This document shows, one piece after another, positions 1 through 8,821 of a stretch of DNA of 64,000 nucleotides. Position numbers and translations under genes: made by a program. The notes below the pieces were generated by a model. The model was not told where the DNA came from. It worked only from the letters and a program-made list of their open reading frames with translations, and made no database searches. The first letter of the stretch is position 1; each line of letters begins with the position of its first letter. Origin of the DNA: Indolivaga capnocytophagoides DSM 22835 (GTDB taxonomy: Bacteria > Bacteroidota > Bacteroidia > Bacteroidales > Dysgonomonadaceae); the NCBI RefSeq assembly GCF_000426485.1, contig NZ_AUFL01000009.1, positions 124,001 to 188,000 of the forward strand. The letters run 5' to 3'.

Positions 1-162
1 AGAAGGCTTGTTTTTGAAATGAGCAGATTTGAAGGAAAATCAAATAACGATATTGCTCAGAACTTAGACCTTTCAGTACGTACAGTAGAACGGCATATAT
101 ACCTTGCTTTGGGTGAATTAAAAGGTGTAATTCAAGGAGCCGGAAAGAATAGTAAAACCTAG
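1..162 (+). CDS. ECF-type RNA polymerase sigma factor, C-terminal fragment (5' end outside window)
   Basis: Reading frame 1 is open from the window edge to a TAG at 160-162, giving 53 residues. It is too short for the supplied ORF list but has the look of sigma region 4: a helix-turn-helix with NNDIAQNLDLSVRTVERHIY, in which the SVRTVERHI segment would be the -35 recognition helix, followed by a short basic tail. A FecR-type anti-sigma gene starts 95 bases downstream, then an STN-containing SusC, which is the usual order of a sigma/anti-sigma-controlled PUL. By family knowledge the sigma factor is freed when the SusC transporter binds its ligand and then transcribes the susCD genes. Regions 1-3 are outside the window. 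Confidence 0.85.
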   Translation, partial: RRLVFEMSRFEGKSNNDIAQNLDLSVRTVERHIYLALGELKGVIQGAGKNSKT

Positions 163-257
163 AGTACAGCAAAAAATAAGAATTTTGCATTTTTTTTCAG
201 TTTCCATTGAGTAGCACAAATGAGTTAATCGTATTATAATTAAACAAGCCAACCAGA

Positions 258-1256
258 ATGAAGTATTTTCAACATATAATAAACAAGTTTCGAAAAGAAA
301 AACAATCTTCGGAATCAATCGGAGAGTTTCAGCAATGGCTGATAACTCCCGAAAACGAGGATGAAAAAGAAAAGGCTTTGTGGTCTTTGTGGGAGTCTCT
401 GCCCGAAGCCGGTTTTTCTTCTGATGAAACTAAAGAAGCACTTCATTCTGTAGAGAAAAGGTTAGGCTTACATCAAGAGTCCTCTAAGCGATCTTTGTCT
501 ATGCATATTTGGCAGGCAGCCGCAGCTGTATTTTTCATCATAGCTGTAACATCTGTATTTCTCTTACTTTCGGAGCACAAAGATTCTCAGGATTTAGTAG
601 AGAGTTATGTTCCTAATTCGGAATTGCAAACTATCACCCTGCCTGATGGATCAACCGTTGAATTAAACTCAGAGACAGTTCTTCTGTATCCTCATGAATT
701 TACAGGAAATACCAGAAGTGTATTCTTAATCGGAGAAGCCAATTTTAAAGTAAAGAAAAATAAGAAGAAGCCTTTTATCGTTAAAACATCCAATTTTCAG
801 GTAACGGCATTGGGAACTGAGTTTAATGTGGAGTCGTATGCTTCCGATATGCAGACTTCGGTTACATTATTATCAGGAAGTGTTTTAGTTGAAAACGACA
901 ATCACAAGGCTGATAACGGATACATATTAGAACCCGGAAATCAATTTATCTATGATAAGGAAAACAACAGTATCAGTTTGCAAAAAGAAGTTGATATTGA
1001 AAATATCACAGCATGGCAGAGAAGCGAAATTGTAATACGGGATCTGACATTATCGCAAATCTTAAATCTTTTGGAACGTAAATATCCTATAACCTTTAAA
1101 TATCAAGAAGAAAACCTCTTTAACAAAGACACTTATAATTTCTCATTCAGAAAGAATGCATCTTTGGATGAAGTTATGACTGTCATAGAAAAAGTCGTCG
1201 GAAATATTAATTATAAACTAGAGAATAAATATTGTTATCTGGAGTTGAAAAGATAA
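258..1256 (+). CDS. FecR-family anti-sigma factor
   Basis: This 332-residue inner-membrane protein has a cytoplasmic N-terminus (about 1-80), one membrane span at about 82-105, a periplasmic FecR domain at about 110-215 (includes LPDGSTVELNSET and VTALGTEFNVESY) and a C-terminal DUF4974-like domain at about 250-332. Proteins of this kind hold the ECF sigma factor inactive through the cytoplasmic end and receive the signal from the SusC STN domain through the periplasmic end. It sits between the sigma factor fragment and susC, which fits that role. The ATG at 258 is the first start in a frame with no other good candidate. Family and role are secure; the inducing glycan is inferred from the genes that follow. 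Confidence 0.93.
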   Translation: MKYFQHIINKFRKEKQSSESIGEFQQWLITPENEDEKEKALWSLWESLPEAGFSSDETKEALHSVEKRLGLHQESSKRSLSMHIWQAAAAVFFIIAVTSVFLLLSEHKDSQDLVESYVPNSELQTITLPDGSTVELNSETVLLYPHEFTGNTRSVFLIGEANFKVKKNKKKPFIVKTSNFQVTALGTEFNVESYASDMQTSVTLLSGSVLVENDNHKADNGYILEPGNQFIYDKENNSISLQKEVDIENITAWQRSEIVIRDLTLSQILNLLERKYPITFKYQEENLFNKDTYNFSFRKNASLDEVMTVIEKVVGNINYKLENKYCYLELKR

Positions 1257-1504
1257 AAGTGCACTAACTATAAACTCTGGGTAATTAACACCTTAACTCG
1301 AAAGAAAACTTAATACAGTTATTATTATGAAAAAAAGTACTCTTAACCATTTCCGGTTAAGGATATGAAACCCTTGTCTTTTTTCATTCGGAAACACGAC
1401 AGCATAAATAAGTTATATCGAACTCAACTTTAAAGGCGTGCTGTTATAAGAAAACCTATTCTAAGCCATTTTTTAAGAAGAAACACATAAATTAAATCAA
1501 ATCT
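1257..1504 (+). other. Leader region upstream of the first susC
   Basis: This 248-base gap separates the anti-sigma gene from susC. It holds a hairpin at 1342-1361 (CTTAACC, six-base loop, GGTTAAG). A 13-codon reading frame (1327-1368) overlaps the hairpin, but nothing shows that it is translated. The region should carry the ECF-dependent promoter of the susCD operon; I cannot assign its -35 and -10 with confidence. Confidence 0.4.
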
Positions 1505-4500
1505 ATGAAGTATAATCATTCAAGAGCAAAAACATTGCTTGTTTTTATCTGTCTGTTTTTTATACAGGTAGGACTTTTTGCACAAAGCAATGCAAAAATC
1601 ACAATACAACATAGTCGACTATCCATTGCGCAAGCATTGCATGAAGTAGAAAAACAAGCTAACATGTCGATAGCCTATAACTCATCTAAATTAGAGTCGG
1701 GCAGAAACATAAATCTCGACCTGAAAAACGCCACATTGGATCAGGCTCTGAACCAAATACTCTCCGAAACAGGATTCACTTACCAGATAGACGGAAATTA
1801 CATTATGCTGGTTGCCGAGAAAAAATCATCACCGAAAAAAAATATCACAGGAACTGTAATAGACGAAAACAACGACCCTTTGATCGGGGTCAGTGTAACT
1901 GTTGCAGGCTTAAAAGGCGGTGTTATAACCGACATTGATGGCAAGTTCTTAATTCAGGCTTCGGAAGGCGAAACTTTAGTTTTATCCTATTTGGGCTATA
2001 CCACACAAAAGGTACAAGTGAAGAAAGAGAATCAATATTCTTTACAGATGCGTCCCGATGAACAGATGATCAAAGAAGTAGTAGTTACAGCTTTAGGTAT
2101 AAAAAGAGAACAAAAAGCCTTAAGCTATAATGTACAACAGCTAAATCAGGATCAACTGGTAAATAATAAAGACGCGAACTTTATTAACTCTCTATCCGGA
2201 AAAGTAGCAGGAGTTAACATAAATACAAGCTCATCGGGAGTCGGTGGAGCCAGTAAGGTAGTCATGAGGGGTAATAAAAGTATTGCACAATCAAGTAATG
2301 CCCTCTATGTAATAGACGGTGTTCCTATTTTTAACTTCTCCGGAGGAGGTGGAACTGAATTCCAGTCCACAGGATCGTCCGAATCGATAGCCGATTTAAA
2401 CCCCGAAGATATAGAATCCCTTTCGGTATTGACCGGAGCGGCTGCCGCTGCTTTATATGGCAGCAGCGGAGCAAACGGAGCCATAGTTATAACCACTAAA
2501 AAAGGAAAAGAAGGAAAAGTAAGTCTTACTGTTTCTCAGAATACCGAATTTCTGAGACCATTGGTTATGCCTAAATTCCAGAACAAATACGGAACAGGAG
2601 ATCTCCAATCTTCGGCGCCCGTTCTTGACAAAAGTTGGGGAGCTTTGACCGATAACAGATATTCACCTCAGGACGATTATCTGAATACAGGAGTAGTAGC
2701 TACGGAATCATTTACATTGAGCACAGGTACAAAAACCAATCAGACTTATCTCTCCGGAAGTGCAGTAAACTCAAAAGGTATGATTCCCAATAATAAATAC
2801 GAACGGTACAACTTCACATTCCGTAATACAGCATATTTTCTGAATGATAAAATGACACTCGATGTAGGTATGAGCTACATTAAACAGAAAGATCGGAATA
2901 TGATCAATCAGGGAATTTATTCCAATCCTCTTGTTACCGCTTATTTATTTCCTCGCGGAGACGACTGGAATGATATCAAGATGTACGAAAGATGGAATTC
3001 GTCACGAAATATAAGCACTCAATACTGGCCTCAGGGAATCAACGAATATACAGGACAGAATCCTTATTGGATCAATTACAGAAATCTGAGAGAGAATACC
3101 AAAGACCGTTATATGATGAATGCCAGCCTCAGCTACAAAGTATTGGATTGGCTGAGCCTCTCGGGACGTATCAGAGTTGATAATTCGAATAACGACTTTA
3201 CCGAAAAGCTCTATGCATCTTCCAACCTAACTCTTACCGAAGGATCAGCCAATGGTTTTTACGGAATTACCGGTACTAAAGAAAAACAAACCTACGGTGA
3301 TGCCATCGCCAATATAGATAAGTCATTCGATAACGGAATTTCGTTACATGCCAATATCGGGACATCTTTTTCGGTAATCAAACAAGACATTCTAAGGGTT
3401 AGAGGACCTATAAGTGAATCTCTTATACCAAACGTATTTAACGTTTATCAATTGGATAATGCCAAGACAAAGAGGGAACAGCCAAGCTGGGAAGAACAAA
3501 CCCAATCTGTTTTTGCAAGTGCCGAAATCGGATACAAGAGTGCTTATTACCTGACTCTTACCGGTCGTAACGACTGGCCATCGCAACTTGCAGGGCCTTA
3601 TTCTTCCAAGAGCTCTTTCTTTTATCCTTCTGTAGGAACATCTATTGTTCTTTCTGAAATATTCGAACTGCCCAAACAACTCGAATATGCCAAAGTAAGA
3701 GCATCATTTGCATCTGTCGGAATGCCATTTCCACGCTTTCTGTCTAATCCTACTTACGAATGGGACAGCAGCACTAATTCATGGGCAGGAGCATTGAGCA
3801 ACTATCCGATGTCTAATCTGAAACCGGAGAAAACAGATTCATGGGAAGTTGGTCTAAGTACTCGGTTCCTTCATGGATTCAGTCTCGACCTGAGTTTATA
3901 CTCCACAAAAACATACAATCAAACCTTTGATGCCCAAATGTCTGTTTCATCTGCATACAAAAGGCTATATGTACAATCCGGAAAAGTACAGAACAAAGGT
4001 ATCGAGCTATCTCTGGGCTATCAGAACACATGGAATGATATCAAGTGGTCTTCGACCTATACATTCAGTGCGAATAAAAACAAAATACTTGAAATCGTAA
4101 AAAATTATGTGCATCCGGAAACAGGAGCAACGATGAATATCGACCGTTTGGAAGTCGGACGTCTCGGATTGACCCGCTTTATTCTAAAAACAGGAGGAAG
4201 TCTGGGCGACTTATATTCAAGTGCCGAGTTAATGCGTGACCAAGACGGATATATCTATGTTACATCAGATGGTAATGTAGTTAAACAAAACGCAAAAGAA
4301 GACATCAAGCTGGGCAGCGTATTCCCTAAAGCGAACATGGCATGGAGAAATGACTTCTCTTGGAAAAATCTGAATTTCAGCTTCCTTATTTCCGCACGTT
4401 TGGGAGGTATTGTGTATTCTGCCACTCAGGCTACACTTGATCGTTACGGTGTTTCCGAAGCAAGTGCCAATGCCCGTGACAACGGTGGAGTATTGATCAA

Positions 4501-4819
4501 CGGAGGAGACGTTATTTCTGCACAAAACTGGTACACAGCAATAGGCGGAGAATTGGGAATCCCTCAGTATTACACATACAGCGCAACCAATGTCCGCCTG
4601 CAGGAAGCCCGCATCGCTTACACATTTCCACGCAATAAAGTGTGGAATGTTGCAGACGTAACAGTATCTCTGGTCGGACGTAATCTGTGGATGATATATA
4701 ATAAAGCACCTTTCGATCCCGAAGCGGTAGCTTCTACCGGAAACTATTATCAGGGAATCGACTACTTTATGATGCCCAGCACCCGTAATTTAGGCTTTAA
4801 CGTTCTCCTTAAATTCTAA
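1505..4819 (+). CDS. SusC-like TonB-dependent outer-membrane transporter with STN domain (N-glycan PUL)
   Basis: A 1104-residue outer-membrane glycan importer. After a signal peptide ending near LFAQ (residue 27) come an STN domain (about 33-105), a carboxypeptidase-regulatory-like domain (about 113-185, with IDGKFLIQASEG), a TonB-box-like stretch EVVVTALGIKR, a plug (about 205-330, ending NGAIVITTKKG) and the beta-barrel ending in F at the C-terminus, typical for barrel assembly. The STN domain is what lets this class signal to a FecR/ECF pair, and such a pair lies directly upstream. The SusD partner follows after 17 bases. The other two SusC proteins in the window have no STN domain, which agrees with their being controlled by other regulators. 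Confidence 0.96.
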   Translation: MKYNHSRAKTLLVFICLFFIQVGLFAQSNAKITIQHSRLSIAQALHEVEKQANMSIAYNSSKLESGRNINLDLKNATLDQALNQILSETGFTYQIDGNYIMLVAEKKSSPKKNITGTVIDENNDPLIGVSVTVAGLKGGVITDIDGKFLIQASEGETLVLSYLGYTTQKVQVKKENQYSLQMRPDEQMIKEVVVTALGIKREQKALSYNVQQLNQDQLVNNKDANFINSLSGKVAGVNINTSSSGVGGASKVVMRGNKSIAQSSNALYVIDGVPIFNFSGGGGTEFQSTGSSESIADLNPEDIESLSVLTGAAAAALYGSSGANGAIVITTKKGKEGKVSLTVSQNTEFLRPLVMPKFQNKYGTGDLQSSAPVLDKSWGALTDNRYSPQDDYLNTGVVATESFTLSTGTKTNQTYLSGSAVNSKGMIPNNKYERYNFTFRNTAYFLNDKMTLDVGMSYIKQKDRNMINQGIYSNPLVTAYLFPRGDDWNDIKMYERWNSSRNISTQYWPQGINEYTGQNPYWINYRNLRENTKDRYMMNASLSYKVLDWLSLSGRIRVDNSNNDFTEKLYASSNLTLTEGSANGFYGITGTKEKQTYGDAIANIDKSFDNGISLHANIGTSFSVIKQDILRVRGPISESLIPNVFNVYQLDNAKTKREQPSWEEQTQSVFASAEIGYKSAYYLTLTGRNDWPSQLAGPYSSKSSFFYPSVGTSIVLSEIFELPKQLEYAKVRASFASVGMPFPRFLSNPTYEWDSSTNSWAGALSNYPMSNLKPEKTDSWEVGLSTRFLHGFSLDLSLYSTKTYNQTFDAQMSVSSAYKRLYVQSGKVQNKGIELSLGYQNTWNDIKWSSTYTFSANKNKILEIVKNYVHPETGATMNIDRLEVGRLGLTRFILKTGGSLGDLYSSAELMRDQDGYIYVTSDGNVVKQNAKEDIKLGSVFPKANMAWRNDFSWKNLNFSFLISARLGGIVYSATQATLDRYGVSEASANARDNGGVLINGGDVISAQNWYTAIGGELGIPQYYTYSATNVRLQEARIAYTFPRNKVWNVADVTVSLVGRNLWMIYNKAPFDPEAVASTGNYYQGIDYFMMPSTRNLGFNVLLKF

Positions 4820-4836
4820 TCTTAACCTTATTTGTC

Positions 4837-6399
4837 ATGAATAAATTATTTAGCAAAATACTGTTACTGACAGCTCTGTCCTGCTTCATTGGCTGTACAG
4901 ATAATTATGAAAACGTAAACCGGAATCCCGGAGGAGTAACGGATGATGAAAAACAAAGAGACGACTATGCTTTACAAGCATCTATGCTCGAAATGCAGAA
5001 TTATACAATTCCTGTGGATGCCAATATGTTTCAGTTTATAGACTGTCTTTTTGCAGGATCATATGGCGGATATATAGGAGACTCTAACCCCGGATTTAAT
5101 TCCGGTAAATTTTCGAGTTACAATGCTCCCGAAAACTGGATGAAAGTCCCATTTGAAGATGTGATCCCCAAAATATTTCCAAATCACAGCCGAATCAAAA
5201 AAATGACCACAAAACCTGTACCGCTGGCTGTAGCTGACATTATCAAAGTTGTTGCTATGTCTCGTATTGTGGATACTTATGGACCAATGCCCTATTCGAA
5301 GATCGGAGCTGAAGGACAGCTGAATGCCCCTTACGATTCTCAACAGGCTATTTATAACAAAATGTTCAACGAATTGGACAGTGCCATACTGATTCTGAAA
5401 GAATACCGGACAGAAAATTTCAGTGCTAAAGCCGATAAAGTATATGGAGGAGACGCAATCGCATGGGTCAAACTGGCTAATTCGATAAAATTACGTCTGG
5501 CTATTCGTATTGCATATGCTGATGCCTCAACCGCACAGAAAAAGGCGGAAGAAGTTGCAGCCGATGAAATCGGAACCATGACTGGTAACAGTGATAATGC
5601 TTTTCTTGACCTTGATCAGAATCAAAATCCTTTTTATACAATTATGTATGAATACAATGGAGGAGATTCCCGTATATCTGCAGATATAACATCCTATATG
5701 AATGGGTTTAATGACCCTCGCAGAGAAAAATATTTCACAGTATCTACATTCGGAGGAAAAATCGAAGATGGATTTATCGGTATACGTTCAGGAATACAAA
5801 TTCCGCCGGCAGAAACCGCACACGCTTATTCGAATATGATCGTTACTCCTAAGAGTAAACTCATGTGGATGAATGCAGCGGAAGTGTCGTTCCTGAAAGC
5901 AGAAGGAGCTTTACGAGGATGGAATATGGGAGGTACAGCCCAAAGCTTTTATGAAGAAGGCATCAGATTATCTTTTTCACAATGGGGAGCTTCCGGTGCG
6001 GATAGTTACATGACAAACGAGACAAATAAGCCTTTAGCTTATGTAGATCCTGCAGGTATAAATTCATTTAAAGGAACAACCAGTACTATTACCATTAAGT
6101 GGAATGCAGGTGCATCTTTCGAAACTAATCTCGAACGTATTATCACTCAAAAATGGATAGCCAATTTCCCTCTCGGACTTGAAGCGTGGAGTGAATTCCG
6201 CAGAACAGGTTATCCTAAACTAATGCCTGCTCCCTCTAACAAGAGCGGCGGTATAGTATCCGACAATAAAATGGCTCGCCGCCTACCCTATCCTCAGAGC
6301 GAATATACTGATAACACTACTAACCTGAATGCAGGACTGAAATTTCTGAACGGTGCTGACAATATGGCAACAAATGTATGGTGGGACGCCAAGAAATAA
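4837..6399 (+). CDS. SusD-like surface glycan-binding lipoprotein
   Basis: A 520-residue lipoprotein with lipobox FIGC (Cys20) followed by TDNYE. It belongs to the more divergent SusD_2-like group judged from DADNF-like segments, the helical TPR-type middle (VPLAVADIIKVVAMSRIVDT, then YGPMPYS) and the C-terminal ITQKWIANFPLGLEAWSEFRR segment, which is a family signature. By family knowledge it forms the lid of the preceding SusC barrel and hands oligosaccharides to it. It is translated as part of the susCD unit (17-base gap). An inverted repeat (AAAGTCAT/ATGACTTT, about 6398-6422) begins at the stop codon and may stabilise or attenuate the upstream message. Confidence 0.95.
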   Translation: MNKLFSKILLLTALSCFIGCTDNYENVNRNPGGVTDDEKQRDDYALQASMLEMQNYTIPVDANMFQFIDCLFAGSYGGYIGDSNPGFNSGKFSSYNAPENWMKVPFEDVIPKIFPNHSRIKKMTTKPVPLAVADIIKVVAMSRIVDTYGPMPYSKIGAEGQLNAPYDSQQAIYNKMFNELDSAILILKEYRTENFSAKADKVYGGDAIAWVKLANSIKLRLAIRIAYADASTAQKKAEEVAADEIGTMTGNSDNAFLDLDQNQNPFYTIMYEYNGGDSRISADITSYMNGFNDPRREKYFTVSTFGGKIEDGFIGIRSGIQIPPAETAHAYSNMIVTPKSKLMWMNAAEVSFLKAEGALRGWNMGGTAQSFYEEGIRLSFSQWGASGADSYMTNETNKPLAYVDPAGINSFKGTTSTITIKWNAGASFETNLERIITQKWIANFPLGLEAWSEFRRTGYPKLMPAPSNKSGGIVSDNKMARRLPYPQSEYTDNTTNLNAGLKFLNGADNMATNVWWDAKK

Positions 6400-6457
6400 A
6401 GTCATCACAGATTAATGACTTTCAACGAATAACCAGTTTACATAAACAGATGTAATT

Positions 6458-7498
6458 ATGAAAAGCAGATTAAATAAAAATACAATTATAGCTCTCCTCT
6501 GCCTTATGTCGGGATTAGGGTTTACGGCATGCAGCGATTGGACAGAAAACGAGAGCCTAGATGTAAATGTTCCGAACATAGAAAATATTGATCCTGATGT
6601 ATATGCAAAATATTTGGAAAGCCTTCGAAATTATAAGCTTACAGATCATAAGTTAGTCTATGCTTGGTACGATAACAGCACAAAAGACGCTGTAAACCGC
6701 TCTCATCACTTGACAGCACTGCCCGACAGCATAGATGTAATAGCCTTGATGTATCCTGATAATCTGACTGACAGAGAACTACAGGAGATGCAATCGGTAA
6801 GGGAAAATAAAGGGATGAAGTTTATCTTCTCGATAGGATATGAAGCTATTAAGCTCGAATATGACAATGCTTTAGAAGAAGGAGCAGAGGTTAATGAAGA
6901 CGAGTTCGTCACCTTTCTGACAGGCAAAGTCAACGATTATTTAGCTTTAGCAGATAAATACAGCTATGATGGTATCTCTATAAAATACAATGGGAAATCT
7001 ACACTCCATATGACAGAGAAGGAACTGGCGACTTATACTAAATTTCAGAATGCATACATGTCACCCATAAAAAGCTGGTATGATGCTCATAATTCGAAAT
7101 CAATTATTTTTGAAGGAAAACCACAAAATCTTCTGGATAAAGCAATATTGAAATCATGCAAGAGTATTATTATCAATGCAATAGATGAAGTATCAACACA
7201 AGCTATGGATTTCAGTCTCGAAATGGCAGCCGTAGACGAAGTTCCGTCTGATCGTTTTATTGTACAGATATCAACAGCATCTCTCGATCCTTCGGATAAT
7301 AAAACCGGATACTTTAACTACGAAAAAGGTATCAGGGCTATCCCTCAGACTGCTATATGGCTGGCACAACCATCTGCCAGATACAAGAAATCGGGGATCG
7401 CAATATACAATGTTCAGAACGATTTCTTCAATCCTACTCTGACATATCCATATACGAGAGGAGCCATAAATACTCTTAACCCTTCACCTAATAACTAA
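6458..7498 (+). CDS. GH18-like surface glycan-binding lipoprotein with degenerate active site
   Basis: A 346-residue lipoprotein (lipobox FTAC, Cys25). The fold looks like GH18: KLVYAWYDN near residue 66 as strand 1, KGMKFIFSIGYE near 118 and a strand-4 segment KYSYDGISIKYNGK near 167-180. In active GH18 enzymes this strand carries DGxDxDxE; here the positions read D171-G-I-S174-I-K176-Y-N178, so two aspartates and the catalytic glutamate are gone. I read it as a binding protein derived from an endoglycosidase. Its place between SusD and a LamG protein, ahead of a true GH18, matches the BT3985-type protein of the B. thetaiotaomicron high-mannose N-glycan PUL. Glycan binding is an inference. 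Confidence 0.85.
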   Translation: MKSRLNKNTIIALLCLMSGLGFTACSDWTENESLDVNVPNIENIDPDVYAKYLESLRNYKLTDHKLVYAWYDNSTKDAVNRSHHLTALPDSIDVIALMYPDNLTDRELQEMQSVRENKGMKFIFSIGYEAIKLEYDNALEEGAEVNEDEFVTFLTGKVNDYLALADKYSYDGISIKYNGKSTLHMTEKELATYTKFQNAYMSPIKSWYDAHNSKSIIFEGKPQNLLDKAILKSCKSIIINAIDEVSTQAMDFSLEMAAVDEVPSDRFIVQISTASLDPSDNKTGYFNYEKGIRAIPQTAIWLAQPSARYKKSGIAIYNVQNDFFNPTLTYPYTRGAINTLNPSPNN

Positions 7499-7520
7499 GG
7501 TGTTACTTAAGTCAAAAAAA

Positions 7521-7600
7521 GTATTTAATGATACACTTTCAGTTTATAACACACTCTGGTTTTTTTATTTACCAAAGTAACAAATAGGTCTGAGACCTTA
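7521..7600 (+). repeat. Intercistronic repeat A, copy 1
   Basis: An about 80-base element filling most of the gap before the LamG gene. It begins GTATTTAATGATA, carries TTTCAG and ACCAAAGTAACAAAT, and ends in the odd palindrome AGGTCTGAGACCT (7586-7598), 13 bases before the ATG at 7612. Copies with about three quarters identity by eye lie at 31780-31860, 58960-59042 and 62569-62646 in the same orientation relative to the downstream gene. Confidence 0.8.
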
Positions 7601-7611
7601 ATTCAAACATT

Positions 7612-8763
7612 ATGAAAATATATAAATTATATATAACATCCATTATCGCCCTGTCAGCCTTATTTGCAGCATGCAATGACAGCGATTCGTTCGATAATAA
7701 AACTTTTATCAACTCATCGTCACTAAAAGAAGAAGTCTTGATAAAAAGGGGGATAGATGTAGTGGAAAAAACATTACAGGCTTCCGTAGCTCAACCCGAA
7801 GCTTCCGATATTAAGATTGTATATAAAGCAGATGCTTCGAAGGTCGACAAGTATAACTCATTGTATAAAGACCATGCTATGCTGCTGCCTTCGGATAATT
7901 ATACAATAACAGAACCTGAGGCTGTTATAAAAGCAGGGAGCGTGCTGTCTTCGGAAGTAAAAATAGTATTCAAAAACCTGAGTACTCTGAATGAAGACAG
8001 TGTATATGTATTGCCTGTTTCGATAGACAATGTATCCGTAGTAGGTATTCTGGAAAGTAAACAAACAACCTATTATGTAGTAAAAGGTGCTGCGCTGATC
8101 AATACTGTAGCAGACATCGAGAAAAACAATTTATCGATAAACTGGGCTAAGCCGGACGTCTGCAATAATTTGTCACAGGTGACAATGGAAGCCCTGTTCA
8201 GAGCAAGGGATTATGACCGTCTGATCAGTACAGTTATGGGAATCGAAGGACGCTTTCTTATCCGTCTCGGCGATGCTAATTTTCCGCCGAGCCAAGTACA
8301 AATAGCAACAAGCCGCGGCAACTATCCGGATGCAGACAGCAATAAAGCGTTACCCACTAATGAATGGATACACATGGCTATGACCTATGATTCGGGAACT
8401 AATACGATGAAAATATACATCAATGGAAAAGTACAATCAAGTGTAACAACCCAAAGTATCGGAACCATAAACTTAGGAGTCGGAGGTGCTGACGGGTTTT
8501 ATATCGGGCGCTCTTATGCCGATGATCGTTATCTGGCAGGAGAAATAGCCGAATGCCGTATATGGAATACTGTCCGCACACAAGAAGAAATTGCAAACAA
8601 TCCGTACTATATAGATCCAGAATCTCCCGGATTGGTGGCTTACTGGAAATTCGATGACGGCGACGGTAATATCGTAAAGGATCACACTTCGAATGGCAAC
8701 AACGCTGTAGCCAAGAATGCTCTGAAATGGAACTCGGTAAGCTTACCCGAAAAGTCTAAATAA
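7612..8763 (+). CDS. DUF1735-LamG surface lipoprotein (glycan-binding protein)
   Basis: A 383-residue lipoprotein with lipobox FAAC (Cys21). Residues about 35-150 form a DUF1735 domain, the N-terminal domain also found on Bacteroides endoglycosidases of the EndoBT-3987 type. Residues about 165-375 are a LamG/concanavalin-like jelly roll with EWIHMAMTYDSGTNTMKIYI and the closing AYWKFDDGDGNIVKDHTS. It has no recognisable catalytic centre, so a role in holding N-glycans or glycoproteins at the surface is most likely. It lies between the degenerate GH18 and the active GH18, the position of BT3986 in the high-mannose N-glycan PUL. The ATG is preceded by intercistronic repeat A rather than by a clear ribosome-binding site. 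Confidence 0.88.
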   Translation: MKIYKLYITSIIALSALFAACNDSDSFDNKTFINSSSLKEEVLIKRGIDVVEKTLQASVAQPEASDIKIVYKADASKVDKYNSLYKDHAMLLPSDNYTITEPEAVIKAGSVLSSEVKIVFKNLSTLNEDSVYVLPVSIDNVSVVGILESKQTTYYVVKGAALINTVADIEKNNLSINWAKPDVCNNLSQVTMEALFRARDYDRLISTVMGIEGRFLIRLGDANFPPSQVQIATSRGNYPDADSNKALPTNEWIHMAMTYDSGTNTMKIYINGKVQSSVTTQSIGTINLGVGGADGFYIGRSYADDRYLAGEIAECRIWNTVRTQEEIANNPYYIDPESPGLVAYWKFDDGDGNIVKDHTSNGNNAVAKNALKWNSVSLPEKSK

Positions 8764-8821
8764 AGGGTTGAACTCTTAAATATATTCATTTACGTAAGTA
8801 TAAATAATAATATAGAAGACT

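Noticed and set aside
1327-1368. A 13-codon frame in the leader of the first susC as a possible leader peptide.
   Set aside because: It overlaps the hairpin, has no visible ribosome-binding site and no codon pattern suggestive of attenuation.
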